Assembly: GCA_964543195.1 (NCBI GenBank)
Contig: CAZIXF010000014.1
Location: forward strand, 1 to 64,000
DNA length: 64,000 bases
Reading direction: 5' to 3'
From: JAGTVG01 sp964543195
GTDB taxonomy: Bacteria; Bacteroidota; Bacteroidia; Cytophagales; Cyclobacteriaceae
Shown here piece by piece: positions 8,924 through 15,847 of this stretch. Under the pieces are notes generated by a model. That model had not been told where the DNA came from, ran no database searches, and saw only the letters and a program-made list of their open reading frames with translations. The translations under genes were made by a program, and so were the position numbers. Position 1 is the stretch's first letter. Each line of letters starts with the position of its first letter.

Positions 8924-9268
8924 CCGAAAAATTTTTCCTTAAAATTAGAGGTTTTGATCAATCCACAAAAATCCGGCAAAGTGTTTCTTTGCCCCGGTTA
9001 AAAAAAACGTTTTTCAGCAGCTTTAATCTTAATATAATTTTTTTTAGACAGATGCTAAAATTCTGACCTGATTATCCCAATTTAATATCACAAAAAATAT
9101 ATTTTAAAAAGTCAAGATTTTTATCCACATTTTTTAACACTTATCCACATCTTTTAATTGACCCTCTATAAAAGGCTGTTTTTCAATACCTTATGGGCCA
9201 TCAATTAAATTATTTTATTGTGGATAACTTCCTCAGAATGAAAAGTTTAAATTAAAACCAATTATTTT
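8924..9268. other. Candidate oriC: AT-rich gap with three DnaA boxes
   Basis: This 345-bp intergenic stretch is strongly AT-rich and carries three perfect TTATCCACA boxes: 9121-9129 and 9141-9149 on the plus strand (20-bp spacing) and 9219-9227 on the minus strand. An A/T-only-like stretch at about 9025-9115 could serve as an unwinding element. Elsewhere in the window I noticed only one such perfect box, inside yraN (42315-42323). dnaA is not in the window, so this may be the origin or a DnaA-controlled promoter for the SpoIIE gene. No tRNA, hairpin terminator or small ORF was seen here. Confidence 0.5.
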
Positions 9269-11038
9269 TTATGCAAATTTTTTCCGCCTGAGGTTATTCC
9301 GGTATGCGTTGAATATAGTCGATTTACTTAAAAAGCCCTGGTATTTTCCCTCCCTGATTACCGGCAGGTTCCATGCTCCGGTTTTTTCAAATTTTCTCAT
9401 GACGGTTTGCATATTGTCACTATAATTTACCGTATCGGGAGGACTGTGCATCAGGTTTCTGACCAATATCGTTTCCCGGGATTTGGGATCAAACATAATA
9501 CCCCGGATATCATCCAGCGTGATAATACCCATCAGTTCCTGATTTTCGTTAACCACGGGGAAGATATTTCTTTTGGATTTACTGACGATATTTACCAGGT
9601 CTTCCAGTTTTTTATCGGGATCGACCGTAATCAGGTCGGTTTCGATCAGTTTATGTAACCGGATTATTCCCAGCACCTGTTTATCCTTATCATAGGGGCT
9701 GTATTCTCCCCTCAGGATCAGGTTTTTGGTATATAATGAATACTCTTCATAATAGGTAATGGTGGTAAACGATATGGCAGATACCATCATCAGCGGTACA
9801 AAAAGCGTATAACCGCTGGTGATCTCCGCTATAAGGAAGATCCCCGTGAGGGGCGCATGCAGCACACCGCTCATCACACCGCACATGCCCACCAGTGTAA
9901 AATTGGTATAACTCACATATTGGGTCCCTGCGATTGAGTTGATCAGTATGGCGGTCAGAAATCCCGTTATCCCCCCCAGAAACAGGGACGGGGCAAAGAT
10001 CCCTCCGCTTCCGCCGGAACCAATGGTCAGGGCAGATGCCACGGGTTTGATCAATACGATACCGAAAATGAACAAGCCGAAAACCCAGATATTGCCTGAA
10101 TCGGTAAGCAACAGGCTATTCTGCATTATTATCTCATGATTTCCATTCAGGAGTTCCTTAATAATTCCATATCCTTCACCATAAATAGGCGGAAACAGGA
10201 TAATGATCAAACCGAGCAGTATCCCGCCGGTGAGGCCACGTCCCAGGTAGTTTCTTATCTTCTGAATTTTGATTTCCACGGTATTGGTGATCCGCGTGAA
10301 ATACAGTGAGGCCAGTCCGCATACAATCCCCAGTATAATATAGGATGGTGTGTCCGAAGCCTGAAAACTATCGGTCTGCCTGAATGAAAAAAGTATATCT
10401 TCTCCAAGCAGGGCCAGGGACACCAGCGATCCGGAAACGGAAGCGATGAGCAGGGGGATAAAGCCGGTAATGGTGAGTCCGGTGATGATCACTTCAAAAC
10501 AGAAGATCACTCCCGCAATCGGTGAATTGAATATGGCTGATATGGCGCCTGCCGCACCGCAACCCACCAGGATAGTCCTGCTGTTGTAATCCGTATGCAT
10601 CAACCGGGATACATTCGAACCAATGGCAGAGCCGGTCACGACTATGGGTGCCTCCAGCCCTACCGATCCGCCGAAACCCACTGTGATGGCACTGGTGATC
10701 ATCCGGGTATACATTTTTGTGCGCTGGATCAGGCTGGATTTTTTTTCAATGGCATATATGATGTCGGTAATGCCGTGACCCAGTTTTTCCCTGAAAATAT
10801 AACGGGAAAGGATGATCGTGAGCATAATACCGATCAAAGGGTATATGAAATACAGGTAATTGGGAAGGAACCCGCTTTTCAGCCATCCCTGGATCGTATG
10901 GACCGATTCCTTAAGCACCACCGCAGCAAGACCGGCAATGGCTCCTATCACGGCGCTTAAAAAAATTACGAAATTCCGGGTTCTGACATTTTTTATGCGC
11001 CAGATCAGAAATTTGGCCAGGAGCTCGTTGGCTTTCAT
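9269..11038 (-). CDS. ClC-family chloride channel/transporter with CBS pair
   Basis: A 589-residue ClC protein. Signature segments are GSVGLEAPIV (the gating-glutamate region, usually GKEGP) and GGSGGIFAPSLFLGG (GxFxP). About ten membrane helices are followed by two CBS domains (about 430-575) that may sense nucleotides. The start is placed at MKANELLAKFL. A longer in-frame start at 11107 would add 23 residues encoded by a heptameric palindrome, and a TAnnTTTG promoter element ends 5 bp before the chosen ATG, suggesting a leaderless or nearly leaderless mRNA. Ion specificity and channel versus antiporter mode cannot be told. Confidence 0.95.
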   Translation of the reverse strand: MKANELLAKFLIWRIKNVRTRNFVIFLSAVIGAIAGLAAVVLKESVHTIQGWLKSGFLPNYLYFIYPLIGIMLTIILSRYIFREKLGHGITDIIYAIEKKSSLIQRTKMYTRMITSAITVGFGGSVGLEAPIVVTGSAIGSNVSRLMHTDYNSRTILVGCGAAGAISAIFNSPIAGVIFCFEVIITGLTITGFIPLLIASVSGSLVSLALLGEDILFSFRQTDSFQASDTPSYIILGIVCGLASLYFTRITNTVEIKIQKIRNYLGRGLTGGILLGLIIILFPPIYGEGYGIIKELLNGNHEIIMQNSLLLTDSGNIWVFGLFIFGIVLIKPVASALTIGSGGSGGIFAPSLFLGGITGFLTAILINSIAGTQYVSYTNFTLVGMCGVMSGVLHAPLTGIFLIAEITSGYTLFVPLMMVSAISFTTITYYEEYSLYTKNLILRGEYSPYDKDKQVLGIIRLHKLIETDLITVDPDKKLEDLVNIVSKSKRNIFPVVNENQELMGIITLDDIRGIMFDPKSRETILVRNLMHSPPDTVNYSDNMQTVMRKFEKTGAWNLPVIREGKYQGFLSKSTIFNAYRNNLRRKKFA

Positions 11039-11043
11039 GGTTG

Positions 11044-11051
11044 CAAAAATA
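11044..11051 (-). promoter_or_regulatory. TAnnTTTG -7 promoter element of the ClC gene
   Basis: On the minus strand TATTTTTG matches the Bacteroidota -7 consensus TAnnTTTG. It lies 5 bp upstream of the ATG at 11038, so transcription would start at or near the start codon. The -33 position falls within the heptameric palindrome at 11064-11100. No TTTG -33 match is present, so the assignment rests on the -7 element. Confidence 0.5.
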
Positions 11052-11063
11052 GCTTTGAAAATA

Positions 11064-11100
11064 GAAAATCGCGAATCGCGATTCGCGATTCGCGATTTTC
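11064..11100. repeat. Perfect 37-bp heptameric palindrome upstream of the ClC gene
   Basis: An 18-bp inverted repeat around one central base, composed of heptamers gcgaatc, gcgattc (twice) and gcgattt, flanked by gaaaatc and tcgaatc. It lies in the 117-bp gap between the end of the 512-aa gene and the ClC gene. It covers the expected -33 region of the ClC promoter, so it could be an operator, a cruciform or a transcript hairpin. The 7-bp register matches the mosaic arrays elsewhere in the window. Confidence 0.85.
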
Positions 11101-11155
11101 GAATCAAATATCATTAGACGTGATTAAAATGCGGATACTAAAATAATCCGGGGCA

Positions 11156-12694
11156 CTACACTTCAGAATAATTATAAAACCGGTAATGGATGTAATATTT
11201 ATTGGTTTTAAGGATATTAAGGGTGTACTCCCAGAGCATTTCATAAGGGATTACCTCCATTTCCTGTTTGAAATCCGGCACCAGCGGCGTTTCTTCCAGC
11301 TTATGATAATAATTCCTGCATTTTTCCACGACCCGGCCGTAGTCAAATTCCTTTTCCACTACCCCTTCCAGCATCCGGATGAATATACTGTTCCGGTAAT
11401 TATGTCTTTTATCAAGATGTTGGGAACTCAGCGGCTTGAGCAGTTCAAGTTTATTTTTAACCCGTGCTATGTTCCCTTCTCTCAGATAAAATAACAATTG
11501 AATAATAAGGGTGCTGATTGTATACCCGGCCAGCTTTTTCGGATAGGAAGGAACCGTTTCGAGAAATTCTTCCAGATCGAATCCCCATCTGACCAGTTTC
11601 GTATTGTTTACGAACAGAATATAGGCCCGGTAAATCGTCCAACGGCTTTGATCTTTCTTCCGTAGCTGGTTATAATTTTTATTGGTTCTGACTTTACGGA
11701 ATTCTTTGGTGGCCTGATGAAACTTTTCAGCTTTCATGCACAATAAAAACTGATATTCTTTGAATCTGAACCAGTCTTCATTTCCTTCCCTGAATATGTC
11801 CGACCTCTTTGAGGCATACTCTATACCCTTTTCTGTCTCAAATGATATATAGAGACAGTACAATTTAAGGAATATGACCTCCTTGTGATCGATATCGACC
11901 TTTATGGAGGAGACATCATCTTTTATGTATTTGCTTTCCAGGTAGTTGCACATCCTGAGAATACCCCTGAAATTCTGGGTTAATTTATAATTGGCGATCT
12001 CGAGATTGACTGCCAGTATATCGAGGCGGGCACTCCGGAACTCCCTGGCTTTTTTCTTAATGTATTTTATCTTTCCGGGTATTTCGTCAAGAATTTTTTC
12101 ACTCGAACTGATCGATTTATTGATCATGACCAGTGTATCATAATAGATCTCCTCACACTCGAGGATGGCCTGGTGAAAGGGCTTGATTTGTTTAATCTCC
12201 TCTTCAGAATTGTGTAATGGGGTACATTTGCCCATAAAGGCAAACTCATTTCTCAATAGGAGCAATGCATCGAGAGCGATTTCTATCAATTCATATTTTT
12301 TTGCCGTTTTTACCAGTGGTGGCAGCTTTTTGAGTGCAATACAATCTTCCCCTTCCATGATCAGGATCTTCATCTGGTGAAGCGTATGAAGACAGTCGTA
12401 TTTGGCTCTCATGAAACCGGTATATCCGGACTTGTTATAATCCAGAAAATACATGTGATTAAGCAATTTCTGTTTCAGTTTGGCTTTTGCATTTCTGTAA
12501 TTACGGTTTCCCGGATCGGTATTGAAAAGCATACGGGAGGCTGTTTCTTCCATGTGAAAGATATTATTCAGGATCCCTTCGTAAAGCTGATTGTCTTTTG
12601 ATTTCTGTTTTTTCCTGAAATTCTGATTGACAAGTTGTACACTTCTCTGGCTTTTATGCCTGACTATATTGATCAGTTTATGTAGTTCTTCCAT
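11156..12694 (-). CDS. Unknown helical-repeat protein
   Basis: A 512-residue protein I do not recognise. It is rich in charged and aromatic residues, predicted almost wholly helical, with no signal peptide or membrane segment. Repeated helix pairs such as KYELIEIALDALLLLRNEF, ARLDILAVNLEIANYKL and EKFHQATKEFRKVRTNKNY suggest a TPR/HAT-like solenoid. The codon use and composition are like the neighbours. It stands between serine acetyltransferase and the ClC gene on the same strand. No function is assigned. Confidence 0.8.
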   Translation of the reverse strand: MEELHKLINIVRHKSQRSVQLVNQNFRKKQKSKDNQLYEGILNNIFHMEETASRMLFNTDPGNRNYRNAKAKLKQKLLNHMYFLDYNKSGYTGFMRAKYDCLHTLHQMKILIMEGEDCIALKKLPPLVKTAKKYELIEIALDALLLLRNEFAFMGKCTPLHNSEEEIKQIKPFHQAILECEEIYYDTLVMINKSISSSEKILDEIPGKIKYIKKKAREFRSARLDILAVNLEIANYKLTQNFRGILRMCNYLESKYIKDDVSSIKVDIDHKEVIFLKLYCLYISFETEKGIEYASKRSDIFREGNEDWFRFKEYQFLLCMKAEKFHQATKEFRKVRTNKNYNQLRKKDQSRWTIYRAYILFVNNTKLVRWGFDLEEFLETVPSYPKKLAGYTISTLIIQLLFYLREGNIARVKNKLELLKPLSSQHLDKRHNYRNSIFIRMLEGVVEKEFDYGRVVEKCRNYYHKLEETPLVPDFKQEMEVIPYEMLWEYTLNILKTNKYYIHYRFYNYSEV

Positions 12695-12783
12695 TGGTCT
12701 TGTATTAAAAAATTTTAAAATCTCACGCTATAGAAAAAGTCTGAACCAATAAAAAGTTTTTAAAAACTTATTCGAATTAATTA

Positions 12784-13599
12784 TTATCCATCGGTATTCA
12801 ATTCATTTTTCACTTCGATCTGTGGTTTATGATACACCCGGGAGTTGGGGGGTATGCTTTCGGTAATCCATACATTACCCCCGATGATGCTGTTACTGCC
12901 TACGGTCGTATTGCCGCCAAGGATGGTAGCACCGGCATAGATGATCACATTATCCTCGATTGTGGGATGCCTTTTGATCTTTGCCATTTCTTTTTTCACG
13001 CTCAAAGCCCCCAGTGTAACACCCTGATAAATTTTTACATTATTCCCGATGATGGTGGTTTCACCAATTACAATGCCGGTTCCGTGGTCTATGCAGAAAT
13101 GCGATCCTATTTCCGATTTGGGATGAATATCAATCCCTGTTTTGGAATGAGCGTATTCTGTAAGGATCCTGGGCAACAATGGGACCCCCATATCACAGAA
13201 TGCGTGTCCTATACGATAGCAGGCAATCGCAAAAAAACCAGGATAGGTCCTGATCACCTGGTCGATGCTTCGGGCAGCGGGGTCACCATCGTTTATGGCC
13301 TGCGCATCGTCTATCATCATGTTATAGATCTCAGGTACTCTTTTCATGAATGAACCGGCCACTTCCTCAGGGGTTTTGTCCATCTTATTTTCCATGTTCA
13401 CGAAAATGCCTTTCAGCTCGATCGTCAGCGACTCCCACAAAAGGGCCAGTTCAGCACTGTTTTTATGACGACTCTCACTCAGCTGAGGGAAGAGTAATTC
13501 GAGAAGCCCTTCCGTAAATTTGCAGATTGCACTTCTTGAAGGAACCGACTCCGCCGATATATGTTTCTGATATAATTTATTTATGAAGTTTCTGTCCAT
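12784..13599 (-). CDS. cysE: Serine O-acetyltransferase
   Basis: A 271-residue serine acetyltransferase, the first step of cysteine synthesis from serine (serine + acetyl-CoA to O-acetylserine). The helical N-terminal domain precedes a left-handed beta-helix with hexapeptide repeats; GIDIHPKSEIGSHFCIDHG and GVVIGET-like GIVIGETTIIGNNVKIYQG carry the catalytic His/Asp region. The length fits the EpsC/long type. No cysteine synthase gene is adjacent. The first codons after 13599 fit a normal start; the 137-bp divergent gap to the next plus-strand gene should hold promoters for both. Confidence 0.93.
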   Translation of the reverse strand: MDRNFINKLYQKHISAESVPSRSAICKFTEGLLELLFPQLSESRHKNSAELALLWESLTIELKGIFVNMENKMDKTPEEVAGSFMKRVPEIYNMMIDDAQAINDGDPAARSIDQVIRTYPGFFAIACYRIGHAFCDMGVPLLPRILTEYAHSKTGIDIHPKSEIGSHFCIDHGTGIVIGETTIIGNNVKIYQGVTLGALSVKKEMAKIKRHPTIEDNVIIYAGATILGGNTTVGSNSIIGGNVWITESIPPNSRVYHKPQIEVKNELNTDG

Positions 13600-13736
13600 T
13601 AAGTCAATAATAAAGATTACTAAATTACTGCAATAATTGCATTTTCCGTAATTTTAAAATTAATATAAATGTTGGTTTTTTAACTTATTACTATCTATAT
13701 TAATAAGAAATATTAAAGAAAAAAGGTTCCATAAAT

Positions 13737-13949
13737 ATGACATTCATTGATGTTATTTTTTGTTTTGTGGCTTATATCATATTAATTTTCTTTATAATTA
13801 AAAGATATCACGCAAAAAATATACGTCTTGATGATGACAATGATGACGATGACGGTGGGATAGAGATCAACAATATTCCCGATCTGGACCTTCCACCCGG
13901 CGTATGCCTGCCTGATAAGCCCTCTCAACCTGTTTCAAACGATCACTAA
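13737..13949 (+). CDS. Small membrane protein with acidic tail
   Basis: A 70-residue hypothetical. One N-terminal membrane segment (FIDVIFCFVAYIILIFFII, about 3-21) is followed by a basic stop-transfer KRYHAK, an acidic run (DDDNDDDDGG) and a proline-rich tail with PPGVCLPDKP. It lies divergently from cysE and ahead of a structured intergenic region. Composition supports a real type I-like inner-membrane peptide; function unknown. Confidence 0.65.
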   Translation: MTFIDVIFCFVAYIILIFFIIKRYHAKNIRLDDDNDDDDGGIEINNIPDLDLPPGVCLPDKPSQPVSNDH

Positions 13950-14004
13950 CTTACCGGGATAATAACCGGGTCTGTCTCATTTCAAAACGAGATGGATCAT
14001 GCCC

Positions 14005-14068
14005 GGCCGGCACTACAACCGGGGGCAAGTACGGTTGTTTCTTGTCAAAATGAAATTGGTTGCCGGCC
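14005..14068. other. Nested inverted repeats (possible RNA structure or operator)
   Basis: Two stems nest within each other: GGCCGGCA 14005-14012 with TGCCGGCC 14061-14068, and inside it ACAACCG 14015-14021 with CGGTTGT 14032-14038. The region lies between the 70-aa gene and the promoter of the lysine-rich gene. The structure ends about 27 bp before the -7 element of that promoter. No T-run follows, so an intrinsic terminator is unlikely. Confidence 0.5.
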
Positions 14069-14094
14069 TGACTGGGTGTTTAGGGAATATTAGT

Positions 14095-14102
14095 TATATT
14101 TG
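14095..14102 (+). promoter_or_regulatory. TAnnTTTG -7 promoter element for lysine-rich gene
   Basis: TATATTTG is a perfect match to the Bacteroidota -7 consensus and is 26 bp before the ATG at 14129. The -33 element is weak (no TTTG at the right spacing), so the strength is uncertain. Confidence 0.55.
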
Positions 14103-14128
14103 CACCTCAATTTTAACCGATTAAATCG

Positions 14129-14776
14129 ATGGCCGGTACAAGAATTAAAAGAAAAGCACTTAGGAACAGGGTTAAAGCTAAACAGAGAAATCAGCGTATT
14201 AAGCTTCTTACTTTTCATCCTGTTTTACAAAATATAGATGTAGAAGAGGAAAAATCTTCGTTTGAGAAAGACGCTAAGCCGGAGAAAAAGGAACAGGAAA
14301 AGAAAGCGCCGGAAACAAAAGCGCAGCAAGCCAAAGAACAGCAGGAAACTAAATCTCAGGCTGCGGAAACGGTCAAAGAAAAAACTGAACAAAAGGATAA
14401 GAAAGAAGAGGCTGCCGCAGAACAGAAAGAAGAGCCCCAAGCACCAGCAGCAGAACAGAAAGAAGAGCCCCAAGCACCTGCCGCAGAGAAAAAAGAAGAT
14501 GTAAAATCCAGGGAGCCGTCCGCAGCAGCAAAGAAAAAGGCAGAGAAGGAGCCTGAGAAAGGGAAAGAGAAAAAGGAAAAAAAGGAGCCGAAAAAAAAGA
14601 CTTCCACCAAGTCTTCTGCCGGGAAAGGCAGCAAATCGAAATCATCCGCTGCAAAAAAATCTTCTTCCGGTAAGTCCGGTTCGGCAAAAAAATCTTCCCC
14701 TACCAAAGCAAAGGCTTCCCAAAAGGGAGAAAAGAAAGAATCAGATAAGGGAAAGAAAAGCGAAGAGAAAAAATAA
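14129..14776 (+). CDS. Lysine-rich histone-H1-like tailed protein
   Basis: A 215-residue very basic protein. The first ~40 residues (RIKRKALRNRVKAKQRNQ then LTFHPVLQNIDVEE) look like a conserved nucleic-acid-binding head. The rest is low-complexity: a charged Glu/Lys/Gln region with an 11-residue tandem repeat (EQKEEPQAPAA twice, about 97-118), then a Lys/Ser/Ala tail (SSAAKKSSSGKSGSAKK, KKESDKGKKSEEKK) like eukaryotic H1 or bacterial HU/H1 tails. By inference it binds DNA or RNA, perhaps the ribosome or nucleoid. I cannot name a family. Tail length is likely variable between strains because of the repeats. Confidence 0.75.
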   Translation: MAGTRIKRKALRNRVKAKQRNQRIKLLTFHPVLQNIDVEEEKSSFEKDAKPEKKEQEKKAPETKAQQAKEQQETKSQAAETVKEKTEQKDKKEEAAAEQKEEPQAPAAEQKEEPQAPAAEKKEDVKSREPSAAAKKKAEKEPEKGKEKKEKKEPKKKTSTKSSAGKGSKSKSSAAKKSSSGKSGSAKKSSPTKAKASQKGEKKESDKGKKSEEKK

Positions 14777-15094
14777 ACTCCGGTCGGAGCGGACACCCTC
14801 GATTTTTTTTTGAACGTCAACCTTACGGTCGTACTTCCCGGTGAGGGATCCGGCGTGATCCGGCGATACCTGTGTGGCCAGGCAACATCCGGTGATACCC
14901 GGCGGGATCCTGTGATGCACGACATTACCCCGCAGCAATCCGGCTTTACTTTGCGCGGTCCGGCTGTTAGCCCACGTTACCCCTGCATTATCCGGTCAGT
15001 ATCCGGTGTGATCCCGGTGATATCCCGGCATAATAGTGAAGTGCTCCTGCGGGATCCGGTGATATCCCGGCAGGACCGGCAATCCCCGGTTTAC
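14777..15094. repeat. GC-rich degenerate 10-11-bp repeat tract
   Basis: The 318-bp gap between two convergent genes is filled from about 14835 to 15090 with variants of a 10-11-bp word such as ccggtgatac, ccggcgtgat, ccggcgggat and cccggtgatat. The 14-mer gtgatatcccggca occurs twice. It is richer in G+C than surrounding DNA. No coding potential was found. It differs in unit length and composition from the heptamer arrays. Confidence 0.75.
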
Positions 15095-15604
15095 TCATTC
15101 CCGGATGATTCCTCTCCTGCCCAGCTCGATCATTTCCAGGTCTTTGAGCCTTGAGTTTTCAATGGCAAACCGGACGATCGTCCGTATTGTGTGAAATCCC
15201 TCATGACCGGCTGCACCGGGATTGATATGGATCAACCTGTTTTGTTTATCCGGAACCACCTTTGCAATATGGGAATGACCGCAGATATACAGGTCCGGAT
15301 CGATCTCAATCAGTTTTTTTCTCGTTTCCGGGTTATATTTTGGAGGGAAACCTCCGATATGGGTCATCCAAACTTTCAGATGGTCAATTCTGAAGATCTG
15401 GTGTTCGGGATAGAGTGATCTTATCTCAGGGCCATCGATATTGCCATACACAGCCCTCAGGACTTTTTCCTTCTTTAATTCTTCAACCACTTGCAGGGTG
15501 CCCAGGTCACCGGCATGCCATATTTCATCGCATCCGGCAAAATGATCGAGGATCTTTTGGTCCAGGTATCCATGGGTATCCGAAATCAGGGCGATCTTTA
15601 TCAA
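15095..15604 (-). CDS. YfcE/MJ0936-type metallophosphoesterase
   Basis: A 169-residue calcineurin-like phosphodiesterase. Motifs are ISDTHGYL (metal-binding DxH), AGDLG (GD), GNID and CGHSHIAK (GHSH), followed by NPGAAG. The start is set at the TTG codon at 15604, giving MIKIALISDTHG; an in-frame ATG further upstream (15661) would add 19 residues not typical of the family and overlap the divergent gene. Such enzymes hydrolyse phosphodiesters in vitro; the natural substrate is unknown. Confidence 0.88.
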   Translation of the reverse strand: MIKIALISDTHGYLDQKILDHFAGCDEIWHAGDLGTLQVVEELKKEKVLRAVYGNIDGPEIRSLYPEHQIFRIDHLKVWMTHIGGFPPKYNPETRKKLIEIDPDLYICGHSHIAKVVPDKQNRLIHINPGAAGHEGFHTIRTIVRFAIENSRLKDLEMIELGRRGIIRE

Positions 15605-15636
15605 CTTTATCCTGCAGAATATTGTTACCTTTAAAG

Positions 15637-15846
15637 ATGGCAAAAAAGAAAGGAAATACACCGGTCAGGAAAATTTTTCTGCTGGCATTGGGTTTATTCC
15701 TGGTCTATTATCTGCTGGATTCGTTCGTGCTGGAAATTTTACCGGAGACCCATAATTTTAGTATGGAGAGGATGCTAAAGATTCTCATAGGTATTATCTT
15801 TATTGCCGCAACCTATTTTTTTTATAAACGGTACACTGATCGTTAA
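15637..15846 (+). CDS. Small two-helix membrane protein preceding cydAB
   Basis: A 69-residue protein starting MAKKKGNTPVRKIFLLALG with two membrane segments (about 12-30 and 47-63) and a basic C-terminus. The stop codon ends 1 bp before the cydA ATG, so it is almost certainly cotranscribed. Small extra subunits (CydX, CydS, CydH types) and DUF4492 proteins accompany cytochrome bd in other bacteria, but I do not recognise this sequence as any of them. A role in bd oxidase assembly or stability is inference from position only. Confidence 0.7.
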   Translation: MAKKKGNTPVRKIFLLALGLFLVYYLLDSFVLEILPETHNFSMERMLKILIGIIFIAATYFFYKRYTDR

Positions 15847-15847
15847 T

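Noticed and set aside
11039..11107. Longer N-terminus of the ClC protein
   Set aside because: It would be encoded by the heptamer palindrome and precede the normal family start; the promoter element lies inside it.
14225..14925. Long minus-strand ORFs rich in Phe/Leu/Ser opposite the lysine-rich gene
   Set aside because: They are antisense shadows of a Lys/Glu-rich sequence (codons AAA/GAA read as TTT/TTC) with no start context or domain.
15415..15636. Upstream extension of the small membrane gene before cydA
   Set aside because: It is antisense to the metallophosphoesterase; the ATG at 15637 begins the membrane protein cleanly.
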